A stretch of 64,000 nucleotides of DNA from Melampsora larici-populina 98AG31 (GCF_000204055.1 NW_006768786.1:368518-432517); one strand, 5' to 3'. Positions 35,829 through 51,225 are shown, counted from the stretch's first letter. The notes: a model not told the origin generated them from the letters alone. Numbers and translations: made by a program.

Positions 35829-36120
35829 TGGAAGAGAACAAAAGATTCTCAGTAGCCTGTAAGAGAACACAAGTGCAATGCAAAAGAAGATGTACCTTTG
35901 GAAGAGCACAAAAGGTTCCCATTACTCTGTAAGAAAACACAAGTGCAATGGGAAAGACAATGTTCCTAATGGTACACAAAACAAATTTCAGAATGAATTT
36001 CTTTATCACCACACTACTACTATTGAGAACAAACATTTGGAAGAGCACAAAAAGCTCTCAGTATTCATGTAAGAGAACACAAGTGTGATGTAAAGAAGAT
36101 GTACCTAATGCTACACAAAC
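35829..36120. repeat. three diverged tandem units
   Basis: GGAAGAG(A/C)ACAAAA followed by TGTAAGA.AACACAAGTG and a GA-rich AATGTACCT-like tail recurs at 35829, 35898 and 36039. The units vary in length (about 70-140 bp). Open frames crossing them are not supported as genes. Confidence 0.7.
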
Positions 36121-36538
36121 CTGTAAGAATAGATTAGAAAGATAACAGCTAGTTGTGAACAACATTCATTCTTCTAGTGAGTAGCTTGCATAAAACCAAG
36201 GTACAAATTTATAGATCAAGAAGCATACAAAATTCTATGATGTCAGAGAAGAAATGAAAGTGTGTCATAGGATATCTATAAAATCAGACCAAACTTCAGA
36301 TTCCAGTCCTCAACCTGAGCTTAGAAACTATGTACAGTCCCCTCCAAGTGATTTACGTGATCATTCAATTTTTGCAGCGGCGCAGCCAGGGTTTGTCCTG
36401 AACCCAATGATTACAAATCCTAGGCGTGGGGACGTGTACTATGATATCAGAAATCAAGTTGAGGTGAAGTTTTTCTGGGTATAACCATCAGTCAATCTTG
36501 CTTTGATGATCAAAGAATTCTTAACAGAATGGCTTTAT

Positions 36539-36735
36539 TCAGGTATAGAGAGACATCATTGTGACCATGAACTCCAAGAAGAAGATTTTGTCACTTCACC
36601 ATAGATCAAACTGGGTTTCTACAAAGCGGAAAGGCACTACATGGTCAACTCACCAATGGGTAATGCCTCTTGGGGGATTTGATGTCTGGATTTGGCTTTG
36701 GTGTTTCTAATCTAAGTTCTGGTTTACATTCATAA
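36539..36735 (-). pseudogene. decayed 3' part of a paralogue of the 37691-38523 gene
   Basis: On the minus strand this block repeats the last two exons of the small secreted protein gene: a stretch with PDIKSP, the donor TTGGTGAGTTGA, and a terminal FMVTMMSLYT with the stop and AATAAAG in the same place as FLAIMVTIMTLYT in the intact gene. The EPKP repeats are reduced and the reading frame upstream is not maintained. Flanking AATGGCTTTATTCAGGTATAG is identical in both, which points to a local tandem duplication. Confidence 0.65.
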
Positions 36736-37690
36736 GAATACAAAGAACCGTAGGTTTTCTGTGGCACAACTTATGAACCCCTACAAAGTTTTCTGCAGGT
36801 GGCATATACTGATGGAAAGCTGGCAATTATGACTCATATGGGCAGCTATCATGATAGCCCTACCAGAAGTGGGCACACATTAATCCACTTGATATCAAAG
36901 ACACAATGAACCAGACACATACAGCCTAAGGGGATCTTCATCTCAGGAGCTCTTTACAATTTTGAACCTGCAACATATTTGTTGGTAGTGTGATCAATGC
37001 CATCCAACCTAAGTGAAGCCCCATTTGGAAGATCATTTTCAAGGGGTTATCCAAGTTGCAAGTAATTAATTTGTGCAGGACTGGTTTAGATTAAGACTTT
37101 CTGCAAGGTTTTTATGTGTAGAAGCTTTTGCAATAGCTGCATGTAAACCCAAGTCTGCAAGCTATTCATCCCAGCACCTGAGTTGGGAGCAAATAGTTTC
37201 ATACATTCTTACATCACTATGTACCACAAGTATCTTACTTTGCTTTACTATATTCTTTAACACATCTGTTCCTGAGCACATCAGACAAATAGACTGTCAA
37301 AAAAGTCCAATAATTATCTGACAACAGATGCAAAGATACCTCCTTGATTCAGAATCTTTAGTCCTGTGTTTCAATCTTCAAAGCACAATTATGTGCATTG
37401 AAATCTATCTTGATGTATCAGGCCACATTGATTCTTTGGAACCAAGTTCAAAACTGAATCTATTCTCTTGATTTTTTTAACTATATTACATTTATTTTGA
37501 TAGGCATTTCACAAGAAAAGAGAATCAAATTTGATCTCCTTGACTCCTAATCTAAGCTCAGAGAAACACCATATACTACAAGATTACAAGACTTTTTTTT
37601 GTTCTTTGACCATGTTTTTCTGCATGTACCATTACCAAGTAGCTAATTTCCACTTTGTTAAGCAAAGAATGATCAACAGAATGGCTTTAT
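36736..37690. other. non-coding stretch between the two paralogous blocks
   Basis: No gene is supported. Open frames are short and AT-biased. Confidence 0.3.
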
Positions 37691-38523
37691 TCAGGTATAG
37701 AGTGTCATTATTGTAACCATGATTGCCAAGAAAGTGATTTGAATTTGACTTCCAAGCTCAGAAAAGCCACCCATAGCAGACTATGAAGAAACACCATATG
37801 TCAATATATAAATTTTCAGATAATAAGCTATTCATTATCAACTCACGGATGGATAACTTCCCTCGGGAGATTTGATGTCTGGCTTTGGTGGTTCTGCCTT
37901 TGGTGGTTCTGGCTTGGGTTCTGGCTTGGGTTCTGGCTTGGGTTCTGATTTACATGTTGGTTTACATGAACATTGGCATGTACACATTGAGTCGCCCTAT
38001 AGGAAGAAGATGGCATCATTTGTATCATAAACAAAATACTGATACGTCAAGCAGCTATGCTCAAGATGATTACTTACTGACTCAAATTTTCCAGTACCCT
38101 CAGATTTCGATTTACTCTCGAGTTTTCCAGGACCATCAGTTTTCTGAACCCAAACCAAATGTGACATGAGTATATCTATCACATATTTGAGAAGGAAACA
38201 GATCACTTACTTCGGCACCTAAAGTTTTCTGAAGAATTCAAATAGAAAATAAATGACCATTGAAAGCATTTCAGTGATCTTATTTCTTATAAGACACGAC
38301 AAAAGCTGAAGAGATTATATAATCTCACCGATCCAATACCCTCTAAGCCCGGCTTCTTAGCAGCTTCACCCTCTGTCTTTTTGGCGTCTTCACCTCCAAG
38401 TGGTTTGGCCCCCCCTGGTGGAGTAGCGACTCCTAGTGCAGATGACGGTTCCGCAGGTGCGGAAGTGATGGTAGAAAAAGAGATGGCCAATAACAGTAGC
38501 GTGAATTGAAAAGAGAGACGCAT
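37691..38523 (-). CDS. small secreted protein with EPKP repeats and hydrophobic C terminus
   Basis: Five exons, all joined at phase 0 (38329-38523, 38211-38228, 38078-38143, 37847-37996, 37691-37780), give 172 residues. A clear signal peptide (MRLSFQFTLLLLAISFSTIT, then SAPAEP) is followed by Gly/Lys/Glu-rich sequence, a compact Cys cluster CTCQCSCKPTC, about four EPKP repeats, and a hydrophobic end (ITFLAIMVTIMTLYT) after small residues, as in GPI-anchored or tail-anchored surface proteins. An AATAAAG follows the stop directly. I do not recognise a family. Features fit a fungal cell-surface protein or candidate effector; the role is inference. A partial decayed copy lies 1 kb downstream. Confidence 0.7.
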
Positions 38524-40343
38524 CTTTTATTGAATTTGGAGTTCAAAGTACAACTATTAACACTTTTGAACCTGAGAGTCTGTTTTTAGTTAGAAGTCTC
38601 AACGTAAAATGCTCTACGAAGAAATCAAGCTTGGTAATTCACAAAGAAGAAGACTAGTTATGAAGTTATTTGTAAAGAAAAAGATATGTGATGATCAGGA
38701 CGGCTGAATTTCGAGATCATAGAAGCTCATCCTTATATAGACAGCCTTTCTCTCTGAGCTCGACATCGGACAATCCATCACCTACCCTGATGAAGCAAAT
38801 GTTGACTGTAAAAGACCCGATCTCCCACTCCGGATTTGTTGAAGTCTTTGGGAATGATGACAACCGCAACTCTCTGGACCTTGGCCGCCTGGAGATCGTA
38901 CCGGGTTATATTCGGTCAATCGGAAAGATAGTGTCTCCTCGAGGTTGATAGCTTTGGCTTCCTGGATACTTCATTCGAGCTCGTCTGTTACCAGAAGGGA
39001 GACAACACGAACTCTGCTTTGAGGCGAGGTTACCAATTCAGGGAAAAGCCACAAGGTTGGATGATTCAGTGAAACTTAGGTTGATGAATAATCATCAACG
39101 CTGACTCGCACAAGAACTCGATGTGACATATATCCAAACTCGTACCACCGATACACGGTTGTGAGTGATCAATGAGAGTTCACAAAGACAGAAAACACCT
39201 TCATCAGTGTGTGACTATGGGATTGTGGTTAAGCTAGCTTCAACATGACATGCACTCAAATGTATCTTATCGTCAGGGAGGGACATTGATAAGTTCAAGT
39301 CAAATTGAACTCGGCCAAACTTAGCCTTCAGTATTCATCCACATTGAAGGCAAAGAAAATCTCAAAAGACGCCCAGCCGGACTCTTCTGTCCAATAATGA
39401 ACAAAATACTATGAGATTCATGGAAGTAACCTACTCTGACATGGACTCCCGGAAGAGTTTCAAATGGGCGTGCCTGAAAACTGGATCAGAGTCAATCTAA
39501 ATCGTTTAAGGTGTACTTCTTGGCCTTCTGCGAGAAAGAATTGAGCTTGTTCAGTTAGTGTGATATGCAATTGAGCTATACACACTTTTTTGAAGGCTGC
39601 ACGAGTTGGATATAGTTTGAGGGTTGAGAACATGAAGTGGGTTAAGCATCTCTTCACAAAGAACCCAATGCAGCAAGACACCCAAGGGGAAGAGCTCAGG
39701 GTGATCCATCAAACAAGATTAACTCAGGTGTCAAACCACAAATGATTGATTGAAATTGTTCATGTAACATCAATGACAAGAATGAAAGTCTAGCACATCA
39801 AATGAAATAAAAAGAAGGAGATCCAGGCAAAGTCATATAACCACATCTAAACGTCCATCTAAAAAATCCTCAAGATGCTATCATGATACAATTTTGAATA
39901 AAGATAGTCCCTGTGATTTGAAGTCCTGTAATTTTCCAATTGTTCTTTCATTAGGAAAAGAAAAACATAGATGAGATCAATTCAAGGCGGCTGTTCCGTT
40001 TGTTGGATTTCCTAAAAAAACAGCTAGCTAATCCCTTAAAGAAAATGAAATTTTTTCATAATGTCCTGTAATATCGAATATGTAACAAGATCCAAATACT
40101 ATCATAAAGAGTATGAGGTCACTTTCAAAAAAATACAGTAGATGATCAAATAAGTCCAAATGCTTCCAAAAAGATGTGAAAATGATAAGAGAGAAATGAA
40201 TGCAATAATGAATTAGAAGAGGGGTGATTTTAAGGATGCTTCTGAATTACGCATGTCTATCTTTACTTTTGGATTCATCCATCTTCACTTGGGACTAATT
40301 ATGGTCGGCTGTGCGCGCCTGTGCTCCAAGAAAGATGTATAAG
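38524..40343. other. intergenic region
   Basis: This covers the promoter of the secreted protein gene and the 3' flank of the GMD gene. Frames at 38688-38948 (+) and 39460-39681 (-) have no recognisable motif and are not called. Confidence 0.35.
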
Positions 40344-42092
<1,749 letters not shown>

Positions 42093-42104
42093 GGTAATGA
42101 TTAT

Positions 42105-42225
42105 GTTAGATGCTAAAGATGATAATGTTGAAGATAATGATAATGATGTTGTTGATGTTAATGTTAATGTATGATGATGTTGAGAATGATACAAATGGTG
42201 ATGATGATGATGGTGGATGGTGGTA
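42105..42225. repeat. GAT/GTT-rich low-complexity tract
   Basis: Runs of GATGAT, GATAAT and GTTGTT lie immediately upstream of the GMD start, probably in its 5' leader. Antisense frames across it are His/Thr/Ser homopolymer artefacts. Confidence 0.7.
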
Positions 42226-43527
42226 GTCCTGCTGTTGTTGGTTGTGGTGCCAGGTGAGGTGACGTGGTGACGTAGTGATGGTTTTGAGTTGGTGGTGATG
42301 GTGAGTTCGCGCACTAAAATTTGAAACTTAAATCTAAGATCACTTCATCAAATTGCCAGATTGAGCGCCTTCCTTACAAATGGTGGTACTCCCGCTCAGT
42401 CACGCCAAATCTCGATGTCTACCTCTCAGATGCTCAGGAGGATTCCCAAGTGGCGCTGCTATGCCACCCATGCGGATATAGATATGGGAGTTACGAGATC
42501 GTATTCTATCTTGATTGTTTTGCCGCCGCTACATACGCTTTCCTTTAACAATTGCCAGGGATTTGACGACGACGTGAGCTGTTGACAATTGTGAAGTGCA
42601 TTACTGGTGCTCAGCCAAGTATTTCTAGCCCTTGAGAAGGCGTGACACCCTCTCCAATAATTCACAGTTGCCAACACAAATACAGTCAAACCGGAAAAGC
42701 TTGTCACCAATTCCCGCCAATTTCCTCGAGTTTGGCGGGCAAAATCGGTCAAGCTTTTGCGATTTGACTGTAAGTCTGCGGGTCCAAGTGTGTTGAAGCC
42801 AAGCTCGAACTTAAAGGACGCGCGATTAGAACTAAAGGCACACAAAAGATGTGTCATGAAGAGATATACTCATGGAAAAGCAACAGATTCAGCAAATATG
42901 GCCGAACTACTCAATCTTAATCAAAGCACAAGGATCACGTTGATGAACTATATGTTACATCCTAAGCAATGCATCTTAAGCAAAAATGCCTGACATCTAA
43001 ATGAGAAAGTACCTTCATATCAATGAAAATGATGTAAAAGAAAAGATGAAAGGTTTAATCGTTGCACTAGGAACTCTGAAAGAAGATGAAAATCAACATT
43101 GTCCAAAAAACTTAATATAGCCAGCACCATATACTTAAAAAAGGAAAAAAAGTGATGCTTAAGAAATTCTTTAACAATTTATCATATACAGTCCAAAATG
43201 AAAATTGTCAATCAGGTTTCTAGAATATTTACAGCAAAAAAACATAAGATGATAGAAAAGATTAATCATAAATTGCTAATGGAGGAATTCGATCTTTTTG
43301 AAATAAGAACTGAAAAAAAACCAAGTACCAGAAAAAGAAATCCATTAGTTCCAAATGTAAAGAAATCACAATCTCTCAACGATTCAAGGACAAGCAATCA
43401 TAATTTAAAAAGATTTTCCTTACATTATTATTTAAATCTTCAGTTTCCATAAACCTAGTAGGAAACAAAACTAAACAAAAAACAAATCCCAAAAACGATG
43501 ATCAATGCTTCTTCCAAAGAGAAAAGA
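42226..43527. other. intergenic region
   Basis: This contains the GMD promoter and the PLD1 3' flank. No gene is supported; the frames on both strands are short and lack motifs. Confidence 0.35.
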
Positions 43528-46500
43528 TTAAAAACAGATTCCAATCATACCTAAATGACCTTGAACTTCTTTTAAGAATTCTTCCATTTGATCACGTTCG
43601 AGTTGAGTAAAACCTTCTTCAAGGTTAGCTTTTTTTTCTGCTTTACTAATCGATTTCTTTCTAGGTTTAGTTGTATTATTAGTAATGATAGATGAATGTG
43701 TATTCATTTCAGAATGGTTTGGAAATTCCGATCCAGTATTGGGTGTTTTTATATTCGATCCTTCAGATGTGGTTGATCTATCAACTTGACTTAAAGTACT
43801 TGTTCCACTAAACGCACTAGCTTCTCTAACTCGCTCTTGATGTTGATGAGGTTGTTCTGTACGTGTTGATCCTTCTGTTGAGATAACTGAAGAATTTAAC
43901 CCACCATTATTACCTACACCATTATGACCTGTACCTGCACCTTCATCTGATCCACCCATCATTTCTGTCACACTAGATGATCGATCTCTAACTGGTTTCG
44001 TATGTCGATTTTCCCATGCTTGATATTCTTTATAATTTTGCCAAGTCTTAACATTATCATCAGGTACACATCTAAATACTTTTCTAAGAATTTGTGTATT
44101 TCGACTAGCGACAGTAAGCCAAACTGATTTAAAAAATGAATCTACTAATGGATCTTCAAATCCATTGGGATCAATTTCTACTGGTGGTACTGAGATGGTG
44201 TATTGAGATGGGTTTACTTTGGCTCTTTTTGATAGATGTCTACTGGGTGCGATAGGTGGACTGTTCAAGAAATCATGATTGATATGACTCTGATGAGGTG
44301 TATTAAGATGAGAGGGTAGATGACCTGATAGTTGAGGAGTTTGACGATTGGAATCGGGTTGCGGTGAAGAGACATCGGCCCGATCTCGGCTCGAGCTGTG
44401 ATGCTCACTGACCGATACGCTAGGCCCTCGAGCGCGTCCTGTCAGAGTGTCGGAACTTTGGTGTTTATGCGACGATGACGCAGTGGGCTCCCCATCACTA
44501 GCAAAGCTGATATTGCTGGTACGATCCTTCAAGTACTTCGGTTCCGAATTGACCTGTTCACGACCACCAGCACCTGTAGGATGCAGTAAACCCTGTGTGC
44601 GAGAATCATGAGCAGACGTAGCTGAAGCCATTGGATTTTCATTTGCAATCTTTTCCTCTAAAGTTGCAACAAGCTTTGAAGTAGGTTGCTCGCCATCATT
44701 ACCTTCATCATTGTTCCCGGTAGATTGATCTTTGCCCTGTGCTACGGTAGGATTTTGATCGGCTTGTTCAGTCACAAGTTTCTTGGTAGTCTGTCGGTTT
44801 GAATTTTGAGTGGGTCCTTCTGCACTTTCGCCTCCAAGATCCGTACCCCCTTCTCCACGATGGATAGTCAGCTTATCTTTGAGATCGTTCCCAAGCGATT
44901 TGATTGCGTCCGCTGCACGGGCACGGTGTGATACCAGATGTGTAACACCTTGTCGTGCATCGGAATCTTGGCGCTGTTCTTGATCTGGATCCCACATCCC
45001 TGAACCAAGCATAGAGGTTGAAGTCTTCGCAGATGGACGAGTGAGCGGAACATCAAGCTCGGCACGAGCCCTTTCCTTTACACGCTCTTCATGAACTTGA
45101 TTTTGATGCTCCATGAGTTCCATATTCGCTTCTTCAGCTTCGAGAGCGTCCACATCAACACCCAAGTGTTCTCGCATCAACCTGATTCGCATTGTATGAG
45201 CGAACCTGCTGACCTTGTATGGCTTTCCAGCCATAGTACTATCTATCATATCTGTATCACGAACCACGCAAGCAAGTTCCGAGTCTCGGTCACCTCGTTG
45301 AGATCGTTCATTGATATTGGCTGAGCCGATAATTACTAGCCGGTCATCAACGATCATAGCCTTCGCATGGATATAGACGCCCTCAGTTGTCAATTGTCCA
45401 TTTTTTAGCTTACCCCAACCTCTCAAACTGAAGAATGTGATGTAATCATTCGGATCAATCCCTTCGACACGTAATCGACTGAAGATCGAAGTTTCTCCGC
45501 GACATATCGATCGGTTCTGACATTCGACAATGAGACGTACTGAACCAGCGGCATCTTCATTGAGAGGGGAGGGATAACCTGGCATAGTAGGAATGATTAT
45601 GATAGCCTTCCAAGGGGTACCTTGCGCGTGTGCTTTGATGATTCGGTTCACTAGAGCATCCCCAATCTGATTGGTGATCACGGTCCCTTCGACGATACAG
45701 GAGGTGATGAAGAATTGATTCTCAATGTAAACAAAATGATCGCTTAGCTCGATCGCTTTGACGTAGGCAGTTTGGATCGAATGTTCGATCTTGGAAGGGG
45801 TACCAATTGACCAAGGCCCACAAGATCTACAGATCTGAGCTTCGCAGGTACCAATGATGCGTCGTTCAGAAAGCTCCTGCGGGGTGAAATCCGATGGTGG
45901 GATCAGAAAAGGCATCAGGCGAGTATGATTCTTGGTTCGTAACAGATAGTTCCAACGCTGGATAAAATGTCGGCATAAGTCCCGTGCTGGTTGACCAACG
46001 AGCTGTAAACCAATATCATGCCTGTAGAAGGAGAAGACGGCTTTGAGCTTCATTCATTGGCACTCATGAAGAAGAGCTATGCGAGTTCTTACCATGGCTG
46101 TCGAGGTACACGATCGCGATCATACATATCTTCTTCTGGTCGAGTCAAGTTGAAGAAATCCGAAACACGTTGATTACTATAATCCTTTCCGGGCCAGATT
46201 TGACCATCCTCAACGTCATGGGTCTGACGATCAAAATTCTCAACAAAATCCAGACCGCCTGTGGCATCATCAATCAACACATGGCCAGGAGAGTCCCATC
46301 TCCCAAAGCACAGATCAAGTCCACCCATGAAGGCAATGGTTTCATCTATGACACAAAGTTTTTCGTGATGCGACCACAATAGATTCCCGGTACCAGTGTG
46401 AGATGGAGATCGTTGTATATGAATGTTGGGTGAGAGTGATAATAGGCGACTCTTTGTATAACCTGACTCGACGGGTGTAAACCCATTGGATACCTCTTTA

Positions 46501-49180
46501 TAGACGATTACGAATATTTGAACACCTTCGTTAGCCTTTCGTTGGAGCAATCTATCTAATCTCCATTTTTGGTTTAGAGCAGGTGGCCTCCTTAGATACA
46601 ATTCTGGCGACTGAATGATATGAGCATGAAGCAATCAGATCATTTGATGCGTGAAAACACAAGTGGCAAAAGTGTGAGGATAAGATTAAAACAATGTACT
46701 GACCAACCACCAGTCATGTATATAAATCCGTTCCTTTGCCAGCAAGATGGCTTTACTTAAGTTCCAGAAGTAATCACGACCATCAATTAACCATTGAGCG
46801 GAGACATTCATGCGGATAGGTGCATAGCTGTCGAACCGGTTTTTGCCTGACCAGATAGATCGTGCAGCCATACGCTCAATAGAAGCGATGAATTGATCCA
46901 TCTGTCTTTCGTTTTTTGCTGTCAATTTAACTTCTCGTTCTGAATTGATGATGTAAAATACATGCGAAGATGCATTTTGATGTTTGGGATCAGCCCCCAT
47001 AAGATCCGTAGCCGAAGGGTCATTAGGATCGCTTTCTGTACTATGGCGAGTTGGCACAGACATGGACCTTCGTTTAGTTTTGTTTTTATTCTTGCCTTTG
47101 TTTTTGTTCTCTTCAGGTGAGTCGACGTATGTACTTTGAGGAATCGGTGGAGAGTGCTGCTGCTTTCTAGCGTCATGCCAATCTATTAAATGGATACCTT
47201 GCTTAAGAAGCCTCGTCGGCCGTTTCAACTGAAACTCGTCGTCCAACAGAAATATATCATAAATCTCCGTTTGGTCGGGTTCATCCACACAAATCAGATA
47301 AGACTCGCGGACAATGAACCATTTGGGTTCTCGTCGTTCTTTCCACTCCACAGGGTGGAATCCAGCCCGTTTACGACGTGAAAACGCGCCGCTTGACATG
47401 ATGCGAAGGTACCCCTGTTTCCCTTGAAATCCACCTCGGTTTGCGAGAGCTAACGAGAGAGCCGATATTTCAAGAAACTTGCATAACCGGTTGGCCTCTG
47501 GAACGAACATCTGCTTCATGCAAAGGTCGTATAGAGATCAGCGTTGAATGTTACATCAGCGGCTGAGGGCAGAGTGCCAAAGTAACATACAGTTGCTTTG
47601 GTGAGCTTGAGTAAGTAATCTTCCAAACCCTCCCTTTGAAGCCTAGCAAATTCACCCTTGTTCTCAGCTTTTCCTTCGCGCTTCAAAAGATTGTAGTACG
47701 GTAAAGAAGTTTTTGGAAACGGAGGAAGCGAAACATCATTGGAGTTGCGAGAAACAATGTTGGAAGCCTTATAGGCTGCGTGAAGGTTGACAAAGTCTCG
47801 CAGCTCCCGGTAAATCACCCACTGTATTGTTGGAGGCAAGATCTATGGATGAGTAATTATAAGGAGAGTAGGCGTAGTATGATAGGACACGAAGGTATAT
47901 CGCTGACCTTGAGTAGTCTATCACCATATTCGAGTTCTATTCGGAAGACAGCATGGCTAGCATGGAAAGGATGGATGCTGTCCGCAACCTTGAGCTTGAG
48001 GTAGTTCATCAAGATCGGGATCCGATGCTGGCCATGTTCATCTCTATCCATGGCCATCTTCAACATGATGCTGAGGGAGCCAAGATTGGACAGCGGCAAA
48101 AGCGATCATAAGACAACATTCGCATAAGCGTATGTGCAAAAAGACATCAGCTTGGTTTCACGAAAGAACAGTAGGAGGTTTGACTGACACTGGAAGCAGC
48201 CCGGTCGTCAGTTCGGTAGTCAGTTCGGTTCCAATCACTTGGGTTTTGACCTCTGCGGCTTTGGGTTTGCTTTTGATGAAGCCAATGACGGAACCTGGCA
48301 AGCCAGTTTCACTTCTTGCACGCAGAGGAGAATTATTCTGACTAGGACCAGCGGGTGAGGAGTTGGTGAGAAGTTTTGCTTTGACGGCCGACCAACCCTT
48401 AGAGGGTGAGGGTTGAGAGTTGATTCCTCCGGAAGATGAGCGTTCGAAGGTAGACGTATTGTTATCGTTTATCGCATCAGGAAGTGTGGGAAGCTTTGCG
48501 GCGGTTTGATGTGCTGGACTGCCAGCCCAATGAGGTGATGTGCCAGTGCTAAGGCGAGTAAGACTAGGTTGACGGGGAGATCTGGACTTTGGTTTCGGGG
48601 GTTCTTGATCGGATATAGGGCTTTGATGCTCGGAAACACGATGAGATTCAGGTGGTAGAAGTGTCTGGGCAGGTTTCTGAGTGATATCTCCCGAAGGCGC
48701 ACTGGGTCTCTCTTGATTCTTGTCATTCGAGTTAGACTGATTTGTGGCGCTGATGGCGGAGTGCTCAGATTCTAAAGAATCAAGAGGTTTGTGCGCAGAG
48801 CTCGGAGGCGCTAGAGAACCTCCGGTGGGTGGTTGAAATTTGACAGAATCGGATTTGAGAGTGTTAAGCGTTCCGGACGATTCAGCCTCAGGGTCACCAC
48901 CCGAGTCCGAGGTTGATGTATGAAGATTGGAAGATTGTCGACCGACAGGATCGTTTTGCGAAGGTTCAAGGGTTAGATGACTAGGCAAGATGTTGGTGGA
49001 AATGTTAGCCGAAGAGGAGGAGTCGCCGTTGGTTTGATTGGATTTAGTGAGATGAAGAGAAGAGGAAGAGTTATGGGATGTGGCATCGAGTGAGGGTTGA
49101 GGTTCGATCTCAGTATTGCGGGGTTTGACAGGTTCAGTTTCTGATAAAGCGGTACCAGAATTCTTAACGGAGATGGTCAT
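43528..49180 (-). CDS. PLD1: phospholipase D1 (PX-PH-PLD, Spo14-type)
   Basis: Six exons (48189-49180, 47908-48070, 47591-47842, 46704-47510, 46093-46610, 43528-46021) join in frame to 1741 residues. A disordered N terminus (about 1-330) is followed by a PX domain (about 340-470), a PH domain with WFIVRESYLICVDEP, and the catalytic core. This has the first HKD motif HHEKLCVIDETIAFMGG, the IYIENQFF-type motif YIENQFFITS, and the second HKD HAKAMIVDDRLVIIGSAN with GDRDSELA. A long Ser/Gln/Lys-rich insert then separates the core from a short conserved C-terminal block (VDSFFKSVWLTVASRNTQIL). PLD1 hydrolyses phosphatidylcholine to phosphatidate and choline at membranes bound through phosphoinositides. 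Both HKD His-Lys-Asp triads are intact, so it should be active. Confidence 0.95.
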
Positions 49181-49982
49181 GTTGAGTTGATGATTGTTTG
49201 AGGCGCGATGGAAGTTGAACGGCGAGTGATGAGAAGTTGCTGTTAAGCTAAAGAAGTTGCTGAGGATATGGCAATGAGAACTTCAGTCTCATTTAGGGAA
49301 GAACTCTCTCGTTTTGTTGGCTGTAAACCCCAAAAAAGAAAACCACCATCAAAGCGTCACGAGCATCGTCACGAATCGCTAAAGCAACAACAGTCTGTGA
49401 GCAATCTTCACACTCAAGTCCTTCCTCACAGATCTTCATCAAACATTCAGTCTTCAGTCTATTCGTTACTTTTCTTCAACTTTCAAATCATATCGATTTA
49501 TTTCTGTGGTACCGACTTCTTCATTCGAACTTATGGGCTACACCATATCCCTTGCATGAGAAGTTCAAGTTCGTTTAAGTAACATTCAAGATTGCGCGAG
49601 GAAGAATCAACATATTTCAAGCTACTCGATACTTGAAGTTGTACATGTTTACGTAAGAGGCATGACCGCGTGGAAACGGATACAAATCATTCACTCGCTT
49701 ATTCCACGGTCAGCCATACCAGAGCGTCATGCACACCCATGAAACCATTGCACACGAGAAACTCAAATCTTGGAATCATGCATAAAAGAAGGAAGAGATG
49801 AAAGTAACCCTGCAAAGGGATTCAAAACACCAGTGATGAGAATCAGACAAACACTCAGAGAGTCTACTACCAACTCGTGATTTTTCACAGCCAAATGTCC
49901 CTGCAGATGGTAGTACAATAACTACCACTGGGCTTGGTATAGAGTGCACTTTGTCAACCTTCAACACTTGGATGGGTTCAAC
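49181..49982. other. intergenic region upstream of PLD1
   Basis: This probably contains the PLD1 promoter. No gene is supported; the frame at 49268-49582 (+) has no motif. The region ends at the TTCAAC target duplication (49977-49982) of the transposon. Confidence 0.35.
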
Positions 49983-50097
49983 CAGGACCCTGGAAAGCTC
50001 CTACTGAGGCGTCTGATGTAAAACCCGACATGATCGTGGTCGCCAATTTTTTTTTTTTCAAAACCTGACATTTTAGATCAGATGGCTAAAACGCTAA

Positions 50098-50926
50098 GAG
50101 CATCCGCACTCGTTTGCGGTTGTTAACTTGGTCACGTGCGGTAACAACCGCTACATTAAGCAAAAAATGACTTAACTCAGCCAAATTTCGCACTCGTTTG
50201 TGTTAGTAGCACTGTAACGTTTGTAACTTTACCGATAATGCATGTGCTCCGCAGTGGTCATGCAGTAAGGTAACATTCAATTTTTCAAGTACGATTTCAA
50301 GTTTAAGAAAACAAAGGCTATATTTGAATACATCTATTGATCTTGTGAAAATTATAAAGATTTGAAACTACACAAGAAAGATGAACAATCTGAACCAATC
50401 CAAACTTTTTTTAATGTTTGATTCAGCTTTTTTCAACTGTTTGGTTTGTATCTCTTGATCTTAAAAGTCTTCCAGTCATTAGTCTTTAGAATTCAATTTT
50501 CTCATCTATCTCTATACATATGTGAAGTCTGAAATTCTTCATATTGATTCGATTGGTTTGAAGTCGAGTTGAAGATTTTCAAACGACCTATTTTAGAACA
50601 AAAAAACAAAAAAAACAATTGTAAAAACATTGATTGGTGTTAAAAGGTCTTGATTCAATTCATGTGACTGGGTGAGAGAGGTGAAAAGACGATGTTTGTT
50701 GTTGACTTTGGTATTGGAGATTGGGCTGAGTTGAGTTTTTGGAGTTGTAGTTGCTGTGAACAGGTTGTGATGTGTGCTACCGCATGCGTTAGCCAATCGG
50801 TAGATTTACCGATTCGCTAACGCAAACTGATGAAAAATTAACTACCGCGGGGCTAATTGTTCACCGGTGCGGAAAAGACCCCGCGGTTGCGTTAAATTTA
50901 ACCTTACCGCACGAGTGCGGATGCTC
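50098..50926. mobile_element. Harbinger-like MITE, TAA TSD, nested in the 49983-56537 transposon
   Basis: The ends are GAGCATCCGCACTCGT and its exact inverse, flanked by TAA (50095-50097 and 50927-50929). Subterminal sequence is rich in GGTAA/TTACC and GCGG motifs. At 829 bp it has no transposase. The PIF/Harbinger superfamily makes TWA duplications and has GRGC ends. It inserted into the left subterminal region of the larger transposon, so it is younger than that element. Confidence 0.85.
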
Positions 50927-51225
50927 TAAGCTGGTTTTTTTAATTTTTTAGGTAGAAACCTGACTTTTTTCGTCAGATGCCTCTGAGCCCTGGTTCCGGC
51001 GGAAAAAGCCCCAAGACCCGAAGAAAAAGCCCCGAGACCTGGTTGAAAGCACCGAGGGCCCATGGGGCCCGCGCTGCTCAGCTCATCCAAACTGATGACC
51101 AGTTCACGCACGTTGACTGACAAGGGGGCAAAACATATAACACAGAGATATGCTTTTGGATTTAATTTCAAAAGCAATTGATTGTAATAAAACTTTTAAG
51201 TGTAATGAAAGGAATGACCAGAAGA

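Noticed and set aside
37843..38169. NPSQ-repeat and VLAWVLAW-repeat frames
   Set aside because: These are the other-frame and antisense readings of the EPKP repeat in the secreted protein gene.
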